From NCBI RefSeq assembly GCF_003477885.1, contig NZ_QUEE01000008.1, forward strand, positions 203,149 through 267,148: DNA of 64,000 nt, written 5' to 3'. The notes beneath the pieces were generated by a model. That model was not told the DNA's origin. It ran no database searches and saw only the letters and a list, made by a program, of their open reading frames with translations. Shown piece after piece: positions 1 to 8,152 of the stretch. A program made the position numbers and the translations under genes. Source of the DNA: Lachnotalea sp. AF33-28 (lineage in GTDB: Bacteria; Bacillota; Clostridia; Lachnospirales; Lachnospiraceae). Every line of letters starts with the position of its first letter. Position 1 is the first letter of the stretch.

Positions 1-363
1 AAACCCTTTGAGATCATCGAGCTGCTGGCCAGAGTGGAGACCGTGCTTCGGAGATTCCATAAGGAGGAGGAACAGATTGCGATCGGAGGTCTTGTGATCG
101 ATACCGGTTCCAGAACCGTGAAAAAGGACGGAGAAGAGATACGGCTGACGAAAAAGGAGTATGAGCTTCTCCTTTTGTTTGTCAGAAATAAAAATATTGC
201 GCTGTTCCGCGATAATATCTATGAGCGGATATGGGAAGGGGATTACGACGGAAACAGCCGTACCGTGGATCTGCATGTGCAGAGACTTAGAAAAAAGGTG
301 GGCTGGGAAGATAAGCTGACCGCGGTTTATAAGATCGGCTACCGTCTGGAGGTGCAGGATTGA
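1..363 (+). CDS. OmpR-family response regulator, C-terminal part (5' truncated by window edge)
   Basis: The reading frame is open from base 1. It begins with the KPF motif that closes a receiver domain, followed by EIIELLARV, the usual linker start. The rest is a winged-helix DNA-binding domain (ELLLLFVRNKN recognition region, then RTVDLHVQRLRKKVG and the YKIGYRL wing). It would bind promoter DNA after phosphorylation by the kinase encoded next. Its stop codon overlaps the TTG start of that kinase, so the two are translationally coupled. The receiver domain with the phospho-acceptor Asp lies outside the window. Family assignment is firm; the regulon is unknown. Confidence 0.93.
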   Translation, partial: KPFEIIELLARVETVLRRFHKEEEQIAIGGLVIDTGSRTVKKDGEEIRLTKKEYELLLLFVRNKNIALFRDNIYERIWEGDYDGNSRTVDLHVQRLRKKVGWEDKLTAVYKIGYRLEVQD

Positions 364-1772
364 AGTTTTCCTGGAAAGTGTTTTTCAGCACGCTGACGCT
401 GACGGCCGTTACTTTCAGCCTGGGAGGATATCTGCTGATATCCTCCCTGTTTCATCAGTCGCTGGAACGGGAGAAAAAAACAGCTATAGAAGAAAATGAA
501 CTGATGCGATTTTCTTTCCTGACGGCTGCCGCGGCGGTGCCGGGCGAGAACAGTGAGCTTTCTGCCGGCCAGATCAGCAGCATTTCCCAGGCGCTGCCGG
601 TGGGAAATGGGGAATACCGGCTTGGCATGCGCATCAGCGGCGAGGACGGCAGCATCTACTATCAGACGGCGGGTCTGTCCGTCCGCCAGGACCTTCCACT
701 GGATATCCCTGTAAACACCAGGATCACCCGCATATACTTGGAATCGGACAGATATTACATACAGACAGCCTGCGTGTTTGCCGTACAGCAAAATACGCTG
801 TGCATGGAGAATTTCCGCGACATCACCAGCCTGTTTGAAGAGCGTGATGTGCAGTATGATATATTTCAGAAATTGATGCTTGTGCTGCTTGTGCTGGACG
901 GCATGATCATTGGTCTGGTTTCCTGGTGGCTGACCTATCCGGTAAAAAAGCTCTCCAGGGCGGCCAGGTTGATTGCCGGAGGGCATTATGAAAAGCGCGT
1001 GGATGTGCACAGCGGGGATGAGATCGGAAAACTGGCCCAGGATTTTAACCTCATGGCAGATAATCTGGAGGAGAGGATATTACAGCTGAAGGAGGCTGCC
1101 AGGAGGCAGGAGGATTTTATTGGCAGCTTTGCGCACGAACTGAAAACGCCGCTGACATCGATCATCGGCTATTCTGATATGCTGCGTTCCAAGGAGATGA
1201 TGCCGGAGGACCGGTTTGTGGCGGCAAACTATATCTTTCAGGAGGGCAAACGCCTTGAGGCGCTATCGCTAAAACTTATGGAACTGATCGTGCTCAACCG
1301 GCAGGAACTCCCGATGAGAAGGGTGGAGATTACGGATCTGATGGAGAGCGTGGCAGGCGTGATGTATCCGGTGCTGGAAAAGGAGCATATAGAGCTTAAT
1401 ATGGCGGCGGAAGAGGCCGTGCTTGTTCTGGAGCCTGACCTGGTGAAAACGCTGTGTATCAATCTGATTGATAACGGCAGGAAGGCCATCGATAACGGCG
1501 GCCGGATTTTTTTCCGGGGCCGGATTGCGAAGGACGGGTATCATATACTGGTTAAGGATACGGGAAGAGGGATGCCCAAAGAGGAGCTTTCCAGGATTAC
1601 GGAGGCGTTTTATATGGTGGATAAGTCCCGCGCCAGGGCAAAGGGCGGCGCGGGTCTGGGGCTTGCGATCTGTTCCAGAATCGTGGAGCTGCACTGCGGA
1701 AAGATCCGCTTCCGGAGCGTGCCCGATGTGGGAACGCTGGCAGAAGTCATTCTTCCCCTGGCAGATCAATAA
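360..1772 (+). CDS. Membrane sensor histidine kinase (HAMP-HisKA-HATPase)
   Basis: A 470-residue sensor kinase that partners the preceding regulator. Visible parts in order: membrane segment at about residues 8-30, an extracytoplasmic sensor of about 140 residues, a second membrane segment near 172-192, a HAMP linker, the H-box FAHELKTPLTS with His about 259, the N-box NLIDNGRKAI, and the ATP-lid glycines DTGRGMP and GGAGLGLAIC. The start is a TTG overlapping the TGA of the regulator; no better in-frame ATG precedes the first membrane segment. The sensor domain has no motif I recognise, so the signal is unknown. Confidence 0.93.
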   Translation: MKFSWKVFFSTLTLTAVTFSLGGYLLISSLFHQSLEREKKTAIEENELMRFSFLTAAAAVPGENSELSAGQISSISQALPVGNGEYRLGMRISGEDGSIYYQTAGLSVRQDLPLDIPVNTRITRIYLESDRYYIQTACVFAVQQNTLCMENFRDITSLFEERDVQYDIFQKLMLVLLVLDGMIIGLVSWWLTYPVKKLSRAARLIAGGHYEKRVDVHSGDEIGKLAQDFNLMADNLEERILQLKEAARRQEDFIGSFAHELKTPLTSIIGYSDMLRSKEMMPEDRFVAANYIFQEGKRLEALSLKLMELIVLNRQELPMRRVEITDLMESVAGVMYPVLEKEHIELNMAAEEAVLVLEPDLVKTLCINLIDNGRKAIDNGGRIFFRGRIAKDGYHILVKDTGRGMPKEELSRITEAFYMVDKSRARAKGGAGLGLAICSRIVELHCGKIRFRSVPDVGTLAEVILPLADQ

Positions 1773-1781
1773 AGGAGATTT

Positions 1782-2585
1782 ATGAAAAATGTGATTAAAA
1801 ATATGGTGATAGTCCTGATATTTATTACGGTTATGGCCGGCTGCATACTCCTTCCGTCCTATGTATCCCACGGACAGGATAAGAGCATACTGGGGGAGAG
1901 CTGGACGGAGGAACTGACCCTGACACAGGACGGTTACCGTCATCAGCTGACTACATATGAAAAGCTGCAGCTCCTGCTGTTCGGATACTTTTCGAACGAT
2001 GAGGATGGCCGGGTGATCGTTACACCGCCTCAGCAGACCGTAAATGACAAAGAACAGGGATCCGCATTCTGGGAGAGATGTACGGATGAGGTGGAGAAGG
2101 TACAGGAGATGGGCATTTGTCCGTTGCCGGACATACAGTATGATCTGACACATTTAGAGGCCAGAATGTATAATTTTATCAATACGGAAACACCGTCCGT
2201 CTATCTGGAACTCTGGGTGGTCTACATGATGACGGAATACGGCAGCCTGGTCGCCTATATGGATGAGGAAACAGGAAAGATCTATTCGATTTATTCGGAT
2301 ACCGAATTCGGGTATTATGAAAGCGTACTGGAATCGAATCAGGAGGAAATCTCCCGGAAAGCGGCGATAAACATACAGGATGGAAGAATTGTTCTGGGAA
2401 ACATGGAAGATATGGCCAGAAAATGGGGGGAATACCTGGGGCTTGAATATGTAGGCATGAAAAGTCAGGAAGACGGTATGTCAGGACGGTGGATTTACAA
2501 AGCGGAAGAGGAGCAGGTGGTTTACAGCTGGACCTCATACGGCGGCAGTTTTAACCTGCAGCCGTCATTTGCCGTAATTGAGTGA
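1782..2585 (+). CDS. Putative lipoprotein of the two-component operon
   Basis: A 267-residue protein starting ten bases after the kinase stop, behind an AAAGGAG ribosome site. A hydrophobic N-terminus ends in VMAGC with Cys21, which resembles a lipobox although Met at -3 is not typical, so it is either a lipoprotein or a single-pass membrane protein facing outward. The remainder is acidic and aromatic-rich and I recognise no family. Because it is the third gene of the regulator/kinase operon, it may be a signal-sensing accessory or a target of that system; this is inference from position only. Confidence 0.75.
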   Translation: MKNVIKNMVIVLIFITVMAGCILLPSYVSHGQDKSILGESWTEELTLTQDGYRHQLTTYEKLQLLLFGYFSNDEDGRVIVTPPQQTVNDKEQGSAFWERCTDEVEKVQEMGICPLPDIQYDLTHLEARMYNFINTETPSVYLELWVVYMMTEYGSLVAYMDEETGKIYSIYSDTEFGYYESVLESNQEEISRKAAINIQDGRIVLGNMEDMARKWGEYLGLEYVGMKSQEDGMSGRWIYKAEEEQVVYSWTSYGGSFNLQPSFAVIE

Positions 2586-2728
2586 CGGGTGCATTGCCTG
2601 AACGGTTTGCAGCGGCTTTTTGATTTACTGCAATGGTATTTGTTGCAATTATGATGCATTGCCCTGTTATGATTATCCGGACGGCGGATAAAATGTGCAC
2701 AGATCATCAATGAGACGAGGGTGGTTTT

Positions 2729-3511
2729 ATGAACGGGAGAGAGCAGACAGAACAGAAATCGGAAGGCAGAATGAGCAAAGAGGAGCGTTTAAGACAGCAG
2801 CGAAGGATAGAGCGGAGGCGCCGAAGACGAAGAAAGATCCTGATACGCCGCGCGCTGGCCGCCGGTGCATGTGCGGTCTGCCTGCTGACGCTGATTTCAT
2901 TTATAAAACCGGACAAAACGGAAACGTCCACGGCTGGGGGCGGTGAACAGAATCTGGGCGGTCCAAAGGAAACTATCGCCGCTCTTCCGGAACAGGAAGA
3001 GCCGAAGGATTTCTCCGCGATTGAGATTCCTGACTGGATCAAGCAGGATTTCCTGACTCCGAATCCCTATTCCAGACCGCAGAAACAACTGGAGGCGGTC
3101 AACGGAGTTGTGGTGCACTATGTAGGCAATCCGAATACCACTGCGGAGCAGAACCGGAGTTACTTCAACAGCCTGGCGGAAACGAAAGCCACCTATGCCA
3201 GCAGCAATTTCCTGATCGGTATGGATGGCACGGTCATACAGTGCATGCCGCTGGGAGAAGTCGCTTACTGTTCCAATGACCGGAATTCGGACACGCTTTC
3301 CATCGAGTGCTGCCACCCGGACAGCAGCGGGGAGTTCACAAAGGAAACCTATGATTCCCTGGTCAAACTGACCAGATGGATCTGTGAAACCTTTGAACTA
3401 AAGGAAGAGGACGTAATCCGGCACTATGATGTAACCGGAAAGGAATGTCCGAAATATTATGTGGACAACCCTACGGCCTGGGAAGCGTTTCGCAGAGAGG
3501 TATTTCAATAA
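2729..3511 (+). CDS. Membrane-anchored N-acetylmuramoyl-L-alanine amidase (amidase_2/PGRP fold)
   Basis: A 260-residue protein expected to cleave the MurNAc-L-Ala bond of peptidoglycan outside the cell. It has a very basic N-terminus (an arginine run near residues 28-36), one membrane anchor at about 41-60, a Pro/Glu-rich linker, and an amidase_2 domain from about 120 to the end. Likely zinc ligands are His130 in VVVHYVGN, His232 in HYDVTGKECP and Cys240; the His-x7-Cys spacing matches T7 lysozyme-type amidases. The 3' end overlaps the convergent kinase gene on the other strand by 41 bases. Confidence 0.88.
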   Translation: MNGREQTEQKSEGRMSKEERLRQQRRIERRRRRRRKILIRRALAAGACAVCLLTLISFIKPDKTETSTAGGGEQNLGGPKETIAALPEQEEPKDFSAIEIPDWIKQDFLTPNPYSRPQKQLEAVNGVVVHYVGNPNTTAEQNRSYFNSLAETKATYASSNFLIGMDGTVIQCMPLGEVAYCSNDRNSDTLSIECCHPDSSGEFTKETYDSLVKLTRWICETFELKEEDVIRHYDVTGKECPKYYVDNPTAWEAFRREVFQ

Positions 3512-4400
3512 TGATGGAGAAGAGGCCGTGATCCAGTTCTGCGTGGATGCGGCCTCCCTGCTTTTCCAGCAGGGTTTTGGCGATGGACAGGCCGAGTCCG
3601 GTCGTTTTTTTCTGTCTGGACAGATCTGTGGTATAGAACCGTTCAAAAAGAGAATCCAGGTCGGCGGCAGTGATGCCAAAAGCTGCATTGGTAAATGTAA
3701 TGACCGCTGACCGGCCATTTGCGCGGGAGGTGATGCTGTACGGAGCTTTGCCATGTATGAAAGCGTTATAAATCACATTGGAGAATACCCGCTTTAACGC
3801 ATCTTTATCGGCTGCTGCCAGCCAGGCCTGGTCGGGTATTTTAAGTACAGGTTCCACGCCGCGGCTGCAGAAATCATCATAGTAAATTGAGACAGTGTCC
3901 CGAAGCACATCATTTATGCTGACAGTGTCTATGCAGAGCGTAAGCTCATTGTTGGACAGCCTGGCATACTCAAACAGCTGGTCTAACAGAGCGCGCACCG
4001 CTTCCATGCGTTCTTCCACGATCATTCCGTATTCCCTGCGCTTTTCGGGGCTTAGATCCTGGCGGTTCATCATCTGGATGTAACCGCCAGCGCTTGTTAA
4101 AGGCGTGCGCAGGTCGTGCGAAATTGCCGTAATTGTTTCGCGGAACAGCCGGTCCGATTTCTTTTGCTTTCGTACAGCTTCTTTGTGAGAGACCAGCGCC
4201 TGATTGATGTGCTCAGCTAAAGCGCAGAACTCTTTTTGGGACAGCTGCGTGCAGATCAGCTGGTTGGTATCGGTTGAAAGGATCTTTAACAGCTGCGCGT
4301 CCAAATCGCGCAGATTCTGTTTCACGGCGTGCAGGCGGGCGGCCAGGATGGCGGCCGCAGCTGCAAGCATAAAAATGAGTGAAAAAGGTAGGATATCCAT
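3471..4400 (-). CDS. Sensor histidine kinase of an ABC-exporter operon
   Basis: A 309-residue kinase with a single N-terminal membrane segment (LPFSLIFMLAAAAAILAA) and almost no extracellular part, then a coiled linker, the H-box ISHDLRTPLTSAGGY, an N-box region NVIYNAFIHG and the ATP-lid motif TGLGLSIAKTLL. It is the last gene of a minus-strand operon: regulator, ATPase, permease, kinase. Kinases with such a short sensor often respond through the neighbouring transporter; that is known for antimicrobial-peptide resistance modules and inferred here. The last 41 bases overlap the amidase gene convergently. Confidence 0.9.
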   Translation of the reverse strand: MDILPFSLIFMLAAAAAILAARLHAVKQNLRDLDAQLLKILSTDTNQLICTQLSQKEFCALAEHINQALVSHKEAVRKQKKSDRLFRETITAISHDLRTPLTSAGGYIQMMNRQDLSPEKRREYGMIVEERMEAVRALLDQLFEYARLSNNELTLCIDTVSINDVLRDTVSIYYDDFCSRGVEPVLKIPDQAWLAAADKDALKRVFSNVIYNAFIHGKAPYSITSRANGRSAVITFTNAAFGITAADLDSLFERFYTTDLSRQKKTTGLGLSIAKTLLEKQGGRIHAELDHGLFSIIIEIPLCETLPRP

Positions 4401-4456
4401 AGACAGCTCCTGTTTTTTGATAGCCGTATGACTTGAACGGCCGCTTCCTAATGTTT

Positions 4457-5284
4457 TTAGATGTCCCTCTTTTTGAAACAGAAAACACCGAGAAAGACCG
4501 ACAGAAGAAGCGTAATCACACCTGAGATTACAGCCGTACAGAGCGCTGCCGCATCCGGGGCCGGTGAGGCGATGGAGGACGCACAGTTGACCAGCCAGTA
4601 CCGTTCCAGCTGCAGCCTGCCCCCTGTAAAGATCCCGGATAAGGAGAGCAGGGACGGCAGAAAGATTAGCAGGCAGAAATTAAGCGCAACGGCTCCGCCG
4701 CTGCTGCGAAAGAGTATGGCAATAAACATGCAGACCCCGGAATAGGCGGCCAGCAGAAGCAGCTGTACCAGGATGGTCTGCAGCAGTGTCAGCGCAAAAG
4801 AGCCTGTGATTGGGCCGGTTCCCCATAATACGCTGGCCGCTGCAAAACTTGTGGCCATTGCGGCGAATGTAAACAGCAGAGAGGCTGCCGCATTGCAAAG
4901 ATATTTCGCGAGATAGATGCGTCCCCGCCCCAGCCCGCGGCTCACTGTGTTCCTGACGGTGCCGTGGGAGAATTCCATGGCCGTGAAGATGCTTGTAAAA
5001 ATCAGGATCAGCGTCTGATAGAGGTTGCCGGAGAATGTCTCCATCATCAGTGATATACCACTTATATTGAAATCATCCGCTGCATCGGAGCCGCTTACGG
5101 AAATCTGAAATCCGTTTTGGCCGGCTCCCATGCGGTTAAGCCCCGAATCTTTTGCTGTCAGAGTCATCATTCCTTGAAATATCAGAACGATGATGAGTCC
5201 GGTCACCGCGGAAATGATGAGCAGGGTCCAAAAGCTGCGGCTGTGAAACAATTTATATAATTCAGATCGTATTAAGTTATGCAT
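4457..5284 (-). CDS. ABC transporter permease (ABC-2 type)
   Basis: A 275-residue membrane protein with about six hydrophobic segments and a large loop after the first (residues about 45-90), as in permeases of lantibiotic-immunity and bacitracin-type exporters. It begins MHNLIRSELYKLFHSRSFW, the characteristic cytoplasmic lead-in of this family, and has the conserved EFSHGTVRNTVSRGLGR segment after the second membrane span. Its start overlaps the end of the ATPase gene by eight bases, so the two are coupled. It should form the membrane half of an exporter with that ATPase. Confidence 0.9.
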   Translation of the reverse strand: MHNLIRSELYKLFHSRSFWTLLIISAVTGLIIVLIFQGMMTLTAKDSGLNRMGAGQNGFQISVSGSDAADDFNISGISLMMETFSGNLYQTLILIFTSIFTAMEFSHGTVRNTVSRGLGRGRIYLAKYLCNAAASLLFTFAAMATSFAAASVLWGTGPITGSFALTLLQTILVQLLLLAAYSGVCMFIAILFRSSGGAVALNFCLLIFLPSLLSLSGIFTGGRLQLERYWLVNCASSIASPAPDAAALCTAVISGVITLLLSVFLGVFCFKKRDI

Positions 5285-6188
5285 GTTTTGTTCCTCCCAT
5301 CCGTTCCATGAAATAGCCTTCCAGATCCTCCCCAGAGGACTGAATGGTTTTTACAGTGATACCGCTGCCGGTCAGCGCTTTATTGAGCAGACCGCTGTCT
5401 ATATCCTGGCCGAAGATGCGGATGATATGGCCGTCCAGCACGTCATAGTCCCGGGTATGGAACAGTTCCTCGATCAGGATACATGCCTGTTTCGCGTCAT
5501 CCACCTCCACCTTCAGACACCGCCGGCAGCGCAGCTCCAGCTCATCTTTCGTGAATTCTTCTACCAGCATTCCGTCGTTTAAAATGCCGTAACAGGTGGC
5601 GATCTTATAGAGCTCGCCCAATATATGGCTGGAGATCAGTATGGTGATGCCGTCTTCCTTATTCAGTTTGAGCAGCAAATCGCGCACATCCCTGATACCT
5701 GTGGGGTCCAGGCCGTTGATCGGTTCATCCAGGACAAGAAAATCGGGATTTCCCAGAAGGGCCATCGCGATGGACAGGCGCTGTTTCATACCCATGGAGA
5801 AATGTTTTACCGTTTTTTTACCGGTATACGTAAGGCCAACAGCCTGAAGCGCCTTAACCGGCGCGCCTTTATCCGGAAGTCCCAGCAGGATGCGGTGATT
5901 TTCCAGATTCTGAAGAGCCGTCATATACGGATAGAGAGCGGGAGACTCGATGATGCAGCCCAGCCGTTTTCTCTGTTCATCCAGGGATGTGGAACCAAAC
6001 AGCTCTATGGTTCCTGTACCCGGGGCCGCAAGCCCCATGATCATTTTCATAAGGGTGGTTTTTCCAGCGCCGTTTTTACCGATCAGTCCGTAGATTTCAC
6101 CGCGGCCCACATTCATGGTCACTTTGCTGACTGCATTTTTTCCGTGATAGACCTTGGTGAGAGCATTGGTTCTGAGTGCATATTCCAT
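5277..6188 (-). CDS. ABC transporter ATP-binding protein
   Basis: A 303-residue ATPase when read from the ATG at 6188 (MEYALRTNALTKVYHG), which has GAGG about eight bases upstream; the frame stays open further upstream but that part does not resemble an ABC protein. Walker A is GKNGAGKTTLMK, the signature is FSMGMKQRLSIAMALL and Walker B is FLVLDEPINGLDP. A C-terminal extension of about 90 residues is typical of bacitracin/lantibiotic exporters. It energises the permease encoded downstream. Confidence 0.93.
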   Translation of the reverse strand: MEYALRTNALTKVYHGKNAVSKVTMNVGRGEIYGLIGKNGAGKTTLMKMIMGLAAPGTGTIELFGSTSLDEQRKRLGCIIESPALYPYMTALQNLENHRILLGLPDKGAPVKALQAVGLTYTGKKTVKHFSMGMKQRLSIAMALLGNPDFLVLDEPINGLDPTGIRDVRDLLLKLNKEDGITILISSHILGELYKIATCYGILNDGMLVEEFTKDELELRCRRCLKVEVDDAKQACILIEELFHTRDYDVLDGHIIRIFGQDIDSGLLNKALTGSGITVKTIQSSGEDLEGYFMERMGGTKHA

Positions 6189-6273
6189 AAGCAAATCCTC
6201 ATTCTTTCGTTCTTCTTTAAGATCATCATAGCCTGAAATCTTATGGAAACCCTGTGAAAAGCATAAAGAAACC

Positions 6274-6957
6274 TTAAAGAAACATCTTAAATCCGATCCC
6301 CCAGACGGTTTGGATATACTGCTCGTCTGGATCGGCTTTTTTAAGTTTCTGGCGCAGATTGCTGATATGCACATTAACCGTGTTGTCCTCTGTATAGTAT
6401 TCCTCGTTCCATACAGCGTCAAATATATTGTTTTTAGTGAATACCTTGTTCGGATTGCTAAGCAGCAGCTCCAATATCAGATATTCCCTCTTTGTAAGGC
6501 TTATCTGCTGTCCCTTTACCTTAACTTCCAGCGTATCCCGGTTCAGCGTCAGATTCTTAAAACAGCAGACCGCATCGGGGGTATGGGCCGGCTGGCTGCG
6601 CCTTAGGACCGCCTCCATCCGTGCCAGCAGCTCTTCATTATGGAAAGGCTTAACGAGATAATCATCCGCTCCGGACCGGATCAGGCCGACCCGGACCGCC
6701 ACATCGTCCCTGGCGGATATGCAGATGACCGGAATATCGGTCTGCTGCTTTATATGAGCCAGAACCTCTTCTCCCGGCATACCGGGCAGCATCAGATCCA
6801 GTAAAACCAGATCAAAGCGCTGCAGGGAAAGAAGGAGCAGAGCCTCGGTCCCCGAATAAGCCGCCCGCACCCCATATCCGTTTCCTGTCAGCAGTTCCTG
6901 TTCCATATTGCTGATATGCGCATCGTCCTCCACAAGCAAAACCTGTAGTTTATCCAT
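6274..6957 (-). CDS. OmpR-family response regulator of the ABC-exporter operon
   Basis: A complete 227-residue regulator: receiver domain with acidic pair VEDD near residue 10, phospho-acceptor Asp in VLLDLMLPG, the KPF motif after DDYLV, then a winged-helix domain ending in TVWGIGFKMFL. It is the first gene of the minus-strand operon and probably controls the exporter and itself. The regulator-ATPase-permease-kinase order resembles modules that sense and resist cell-envelope peptides; the substrate cannot be read from the sequence. Confidence 0.93.
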   Translation of the reverse strand: MDKLQVLLVEDDAHISNMEQELLTGNGYGVRAAYSGTEALLLLSLQRFDLVLLDLMLPGMPGEEVLAHIKQQTDIPVICISARDDVAVRVGLIRSGADDYLVKPFHNEELLARMEAVLRRSQPAHTPDAVCCFKNLTLNRDTLEVKVKGQQISLTKREYLILELLLSNPNKVFTKNNIFDAVWNEEYYTEDNTVNVHISNLRQKLKKADPDEQYIQTVWGIGFKMFL

Positions 6958-7067
6958 AAAGCCCTCCCTGCACCGTCCGTCCCTGTTTCATCCGTTTATA
7001 TTATATTGTCCGCAGGGAAACATGTCAATGCGCCCATGCATAGAAGCTTCCCCGTTATTGATCACGG

Positions 7068-7276
7068 GTTACTGTTCACACGCTGCCGATAAAGCAGCGT
7101 ATGAGAGAGCAGGGTATGGTCCTCATAGGGATCCCTTGAAGCCCGCCGGTACTTATTGCTGTGTATTTTACAGCATTAGTACCGCTGCGCGCTTCACGGA
7201 GCGAGAGCGGGTCCCAATGAGGACCATACCCTGCCCTCTCTTACGCGGGAATTTTTCGGTAACTGTGAACAGTAAC
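7068..7276. repeat. Large imperfect palindrome, copy A of a dispersed repeat family
   Basis: This 209-base element fills most of the 435-base gap between the regulator at 6957 and the LytTR gene at 7393. Its ends are a perfect 13 bp inverted repeat (GTTACTGTTCACA at 7068-7080 and its complement at 7264-7276). A second pair of arms, 18 bp and perfect, lies at 7109-7126 and 7217-7234. It contains CGCTTCACGGAGCGAGAGCG at 7190-7209, found again inverted at 40896-40915, and GCCGATAAAGCAGCG at 7085-7099, found again at 54098-54112. No coding potential is seen. It behaves like a MITE or a REP-type element. Confidence 0.75.
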
Positions 7277-7323
7277 GCTTCCCTGTATTTCAGACCAAAA
7301 AAACTATACGTGAGACAGAAATT

Positions 7324-7353
7324 ATTGTATTCTAGGATAAGAATGCATACAAT
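7324..7353 (+). promoter_or_regulatory. Possible promoter and inverted repeat upstream of the LytTR operon
   Basis: Arms ATTGTAT (7324-7330) and ATACAAT (7347-7353) form a dyad 40 bases upstream of the LytTR start. The same bases can be read as a -35 like TTGTAT, a 17-base spacer and a -10 TACAAT. It could be an autoregulatory site, but only one copy is present, so this is tentative. Confidence 0.35.
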
Positions 7354-7392
7354 ACGGGTATACACCCTGGAAATACTAAGGAGTGAGAGAGA

Positions 7393-8094
7393 ATGTTCCG
7401 GATCGCGGTGTGTGATGACGAGAAGAGCGTAAGAGAGCAGATGGAGCGGATACTGTCGGGGTATACGAAAAGGGAATGCCTGACGGACTGTTTTGCTTCC
7501 GGGGAGGAGCTTATTAAGTCCGAAAACCGTTACGATGTGATATTTTTGGACATCGATATGGCGGGCATCAACGGGATCGAGGCGGCCAAACGGCTTCGGG
7601 AGAAGGACAAACAGGTAAAGATCATCTATCTGACCAGTTACAGGGATTATGTGGGATCGGCTTTCTCGGTCCATGCCTTCGGATATATGATCAAACCTAT
7701 ACGTGACACGGCGATTTACCGCCAGCTCGATGAGGCTGCGGATTATCTGAAAGAAGAAAAGGATGACCCGGTTTTTGAGTTTCAAACGCAGAACGGCAGA
7801 ATACGTCTTCCACTTTCAAAGATCTGCTATTTTGAGTATGTGCAGCGTAAAGTCGTCATTCATACGGAAAAAGCGGTATACGAGACGAACGATACCCTGA
7901 AAAATATGGAAGAGCGCATGAAGCAGTATGATTTCTGTATGCCGCATAAGAGTTTTCTCGTCAATCTGTATCAGGTAAAATCGGTGAAGGGCTATGAAAT
8001 TCAGATGATGGACGGCCAGACCCTCCCCCTGTCACAGAAGAAATCGGTGCAGTTTCGGGAGCGGCTGAACAGATATCTGGCAAATATGCTGTGA
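7393..8094 (+). CDS. LytTR-family response regulator
   Basis: A 233-residue regulator: receiver domain (CDDEK near residue 8, phospho-Asp in VIFLDIDMAG, then the YLTSYRDY region) followed by a LytTR DNA-binding domain from about 135, with ICYFEYVQRKVVIHT and PHKSFLVNLYQVKSV, the conserved features of that fold. The start has GGAGTGAGAGAG upstream. It pairs with the GHKL kinase encoded next. Such pairs commonly control peptide signalling, bacteriocin or adaptive traits; here the downstream genes suggest an envelope role. Confidence 0.94.
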   Translation: MFRIAVCDDEKSVREQMERILSGYTKRECLTDCFASGEELIKSENRYDVIFLDIDMAGINGIEAAKRLREKDKQVKIIYLTSYRDYVGSAFSVHAFGYMIKPIRDTAIYRQLDEAADYLKEEKDDPVFEFQTQNGRIRLPLSKICYFEYVQRKVVIHTEKAVYETNDTLKNMEERMKQYDFCMPHKSFLVNLYQVKSVKGYEIQMMDGQTLPLSQKKSVQFRERLNRYLANML

Positions 8095-8152
8095 TTGTAC
8101 AAGCGGGAGCCGAAGCGCGCATTGCGCGTATCTGATATGAAGCGGGGGTTAC

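Noticed and set aside
1269..2153. 294-residue frame on the minus strand
   Set aside because: It overlaps the kinase and lipoprotein genes antisense and contains no recognisable domain.
5625..6236. 203-residue plus-strand frame
   Set aside because: It is antisense to the exporter ATPase with its conserved Walker motifs on the minus strand.
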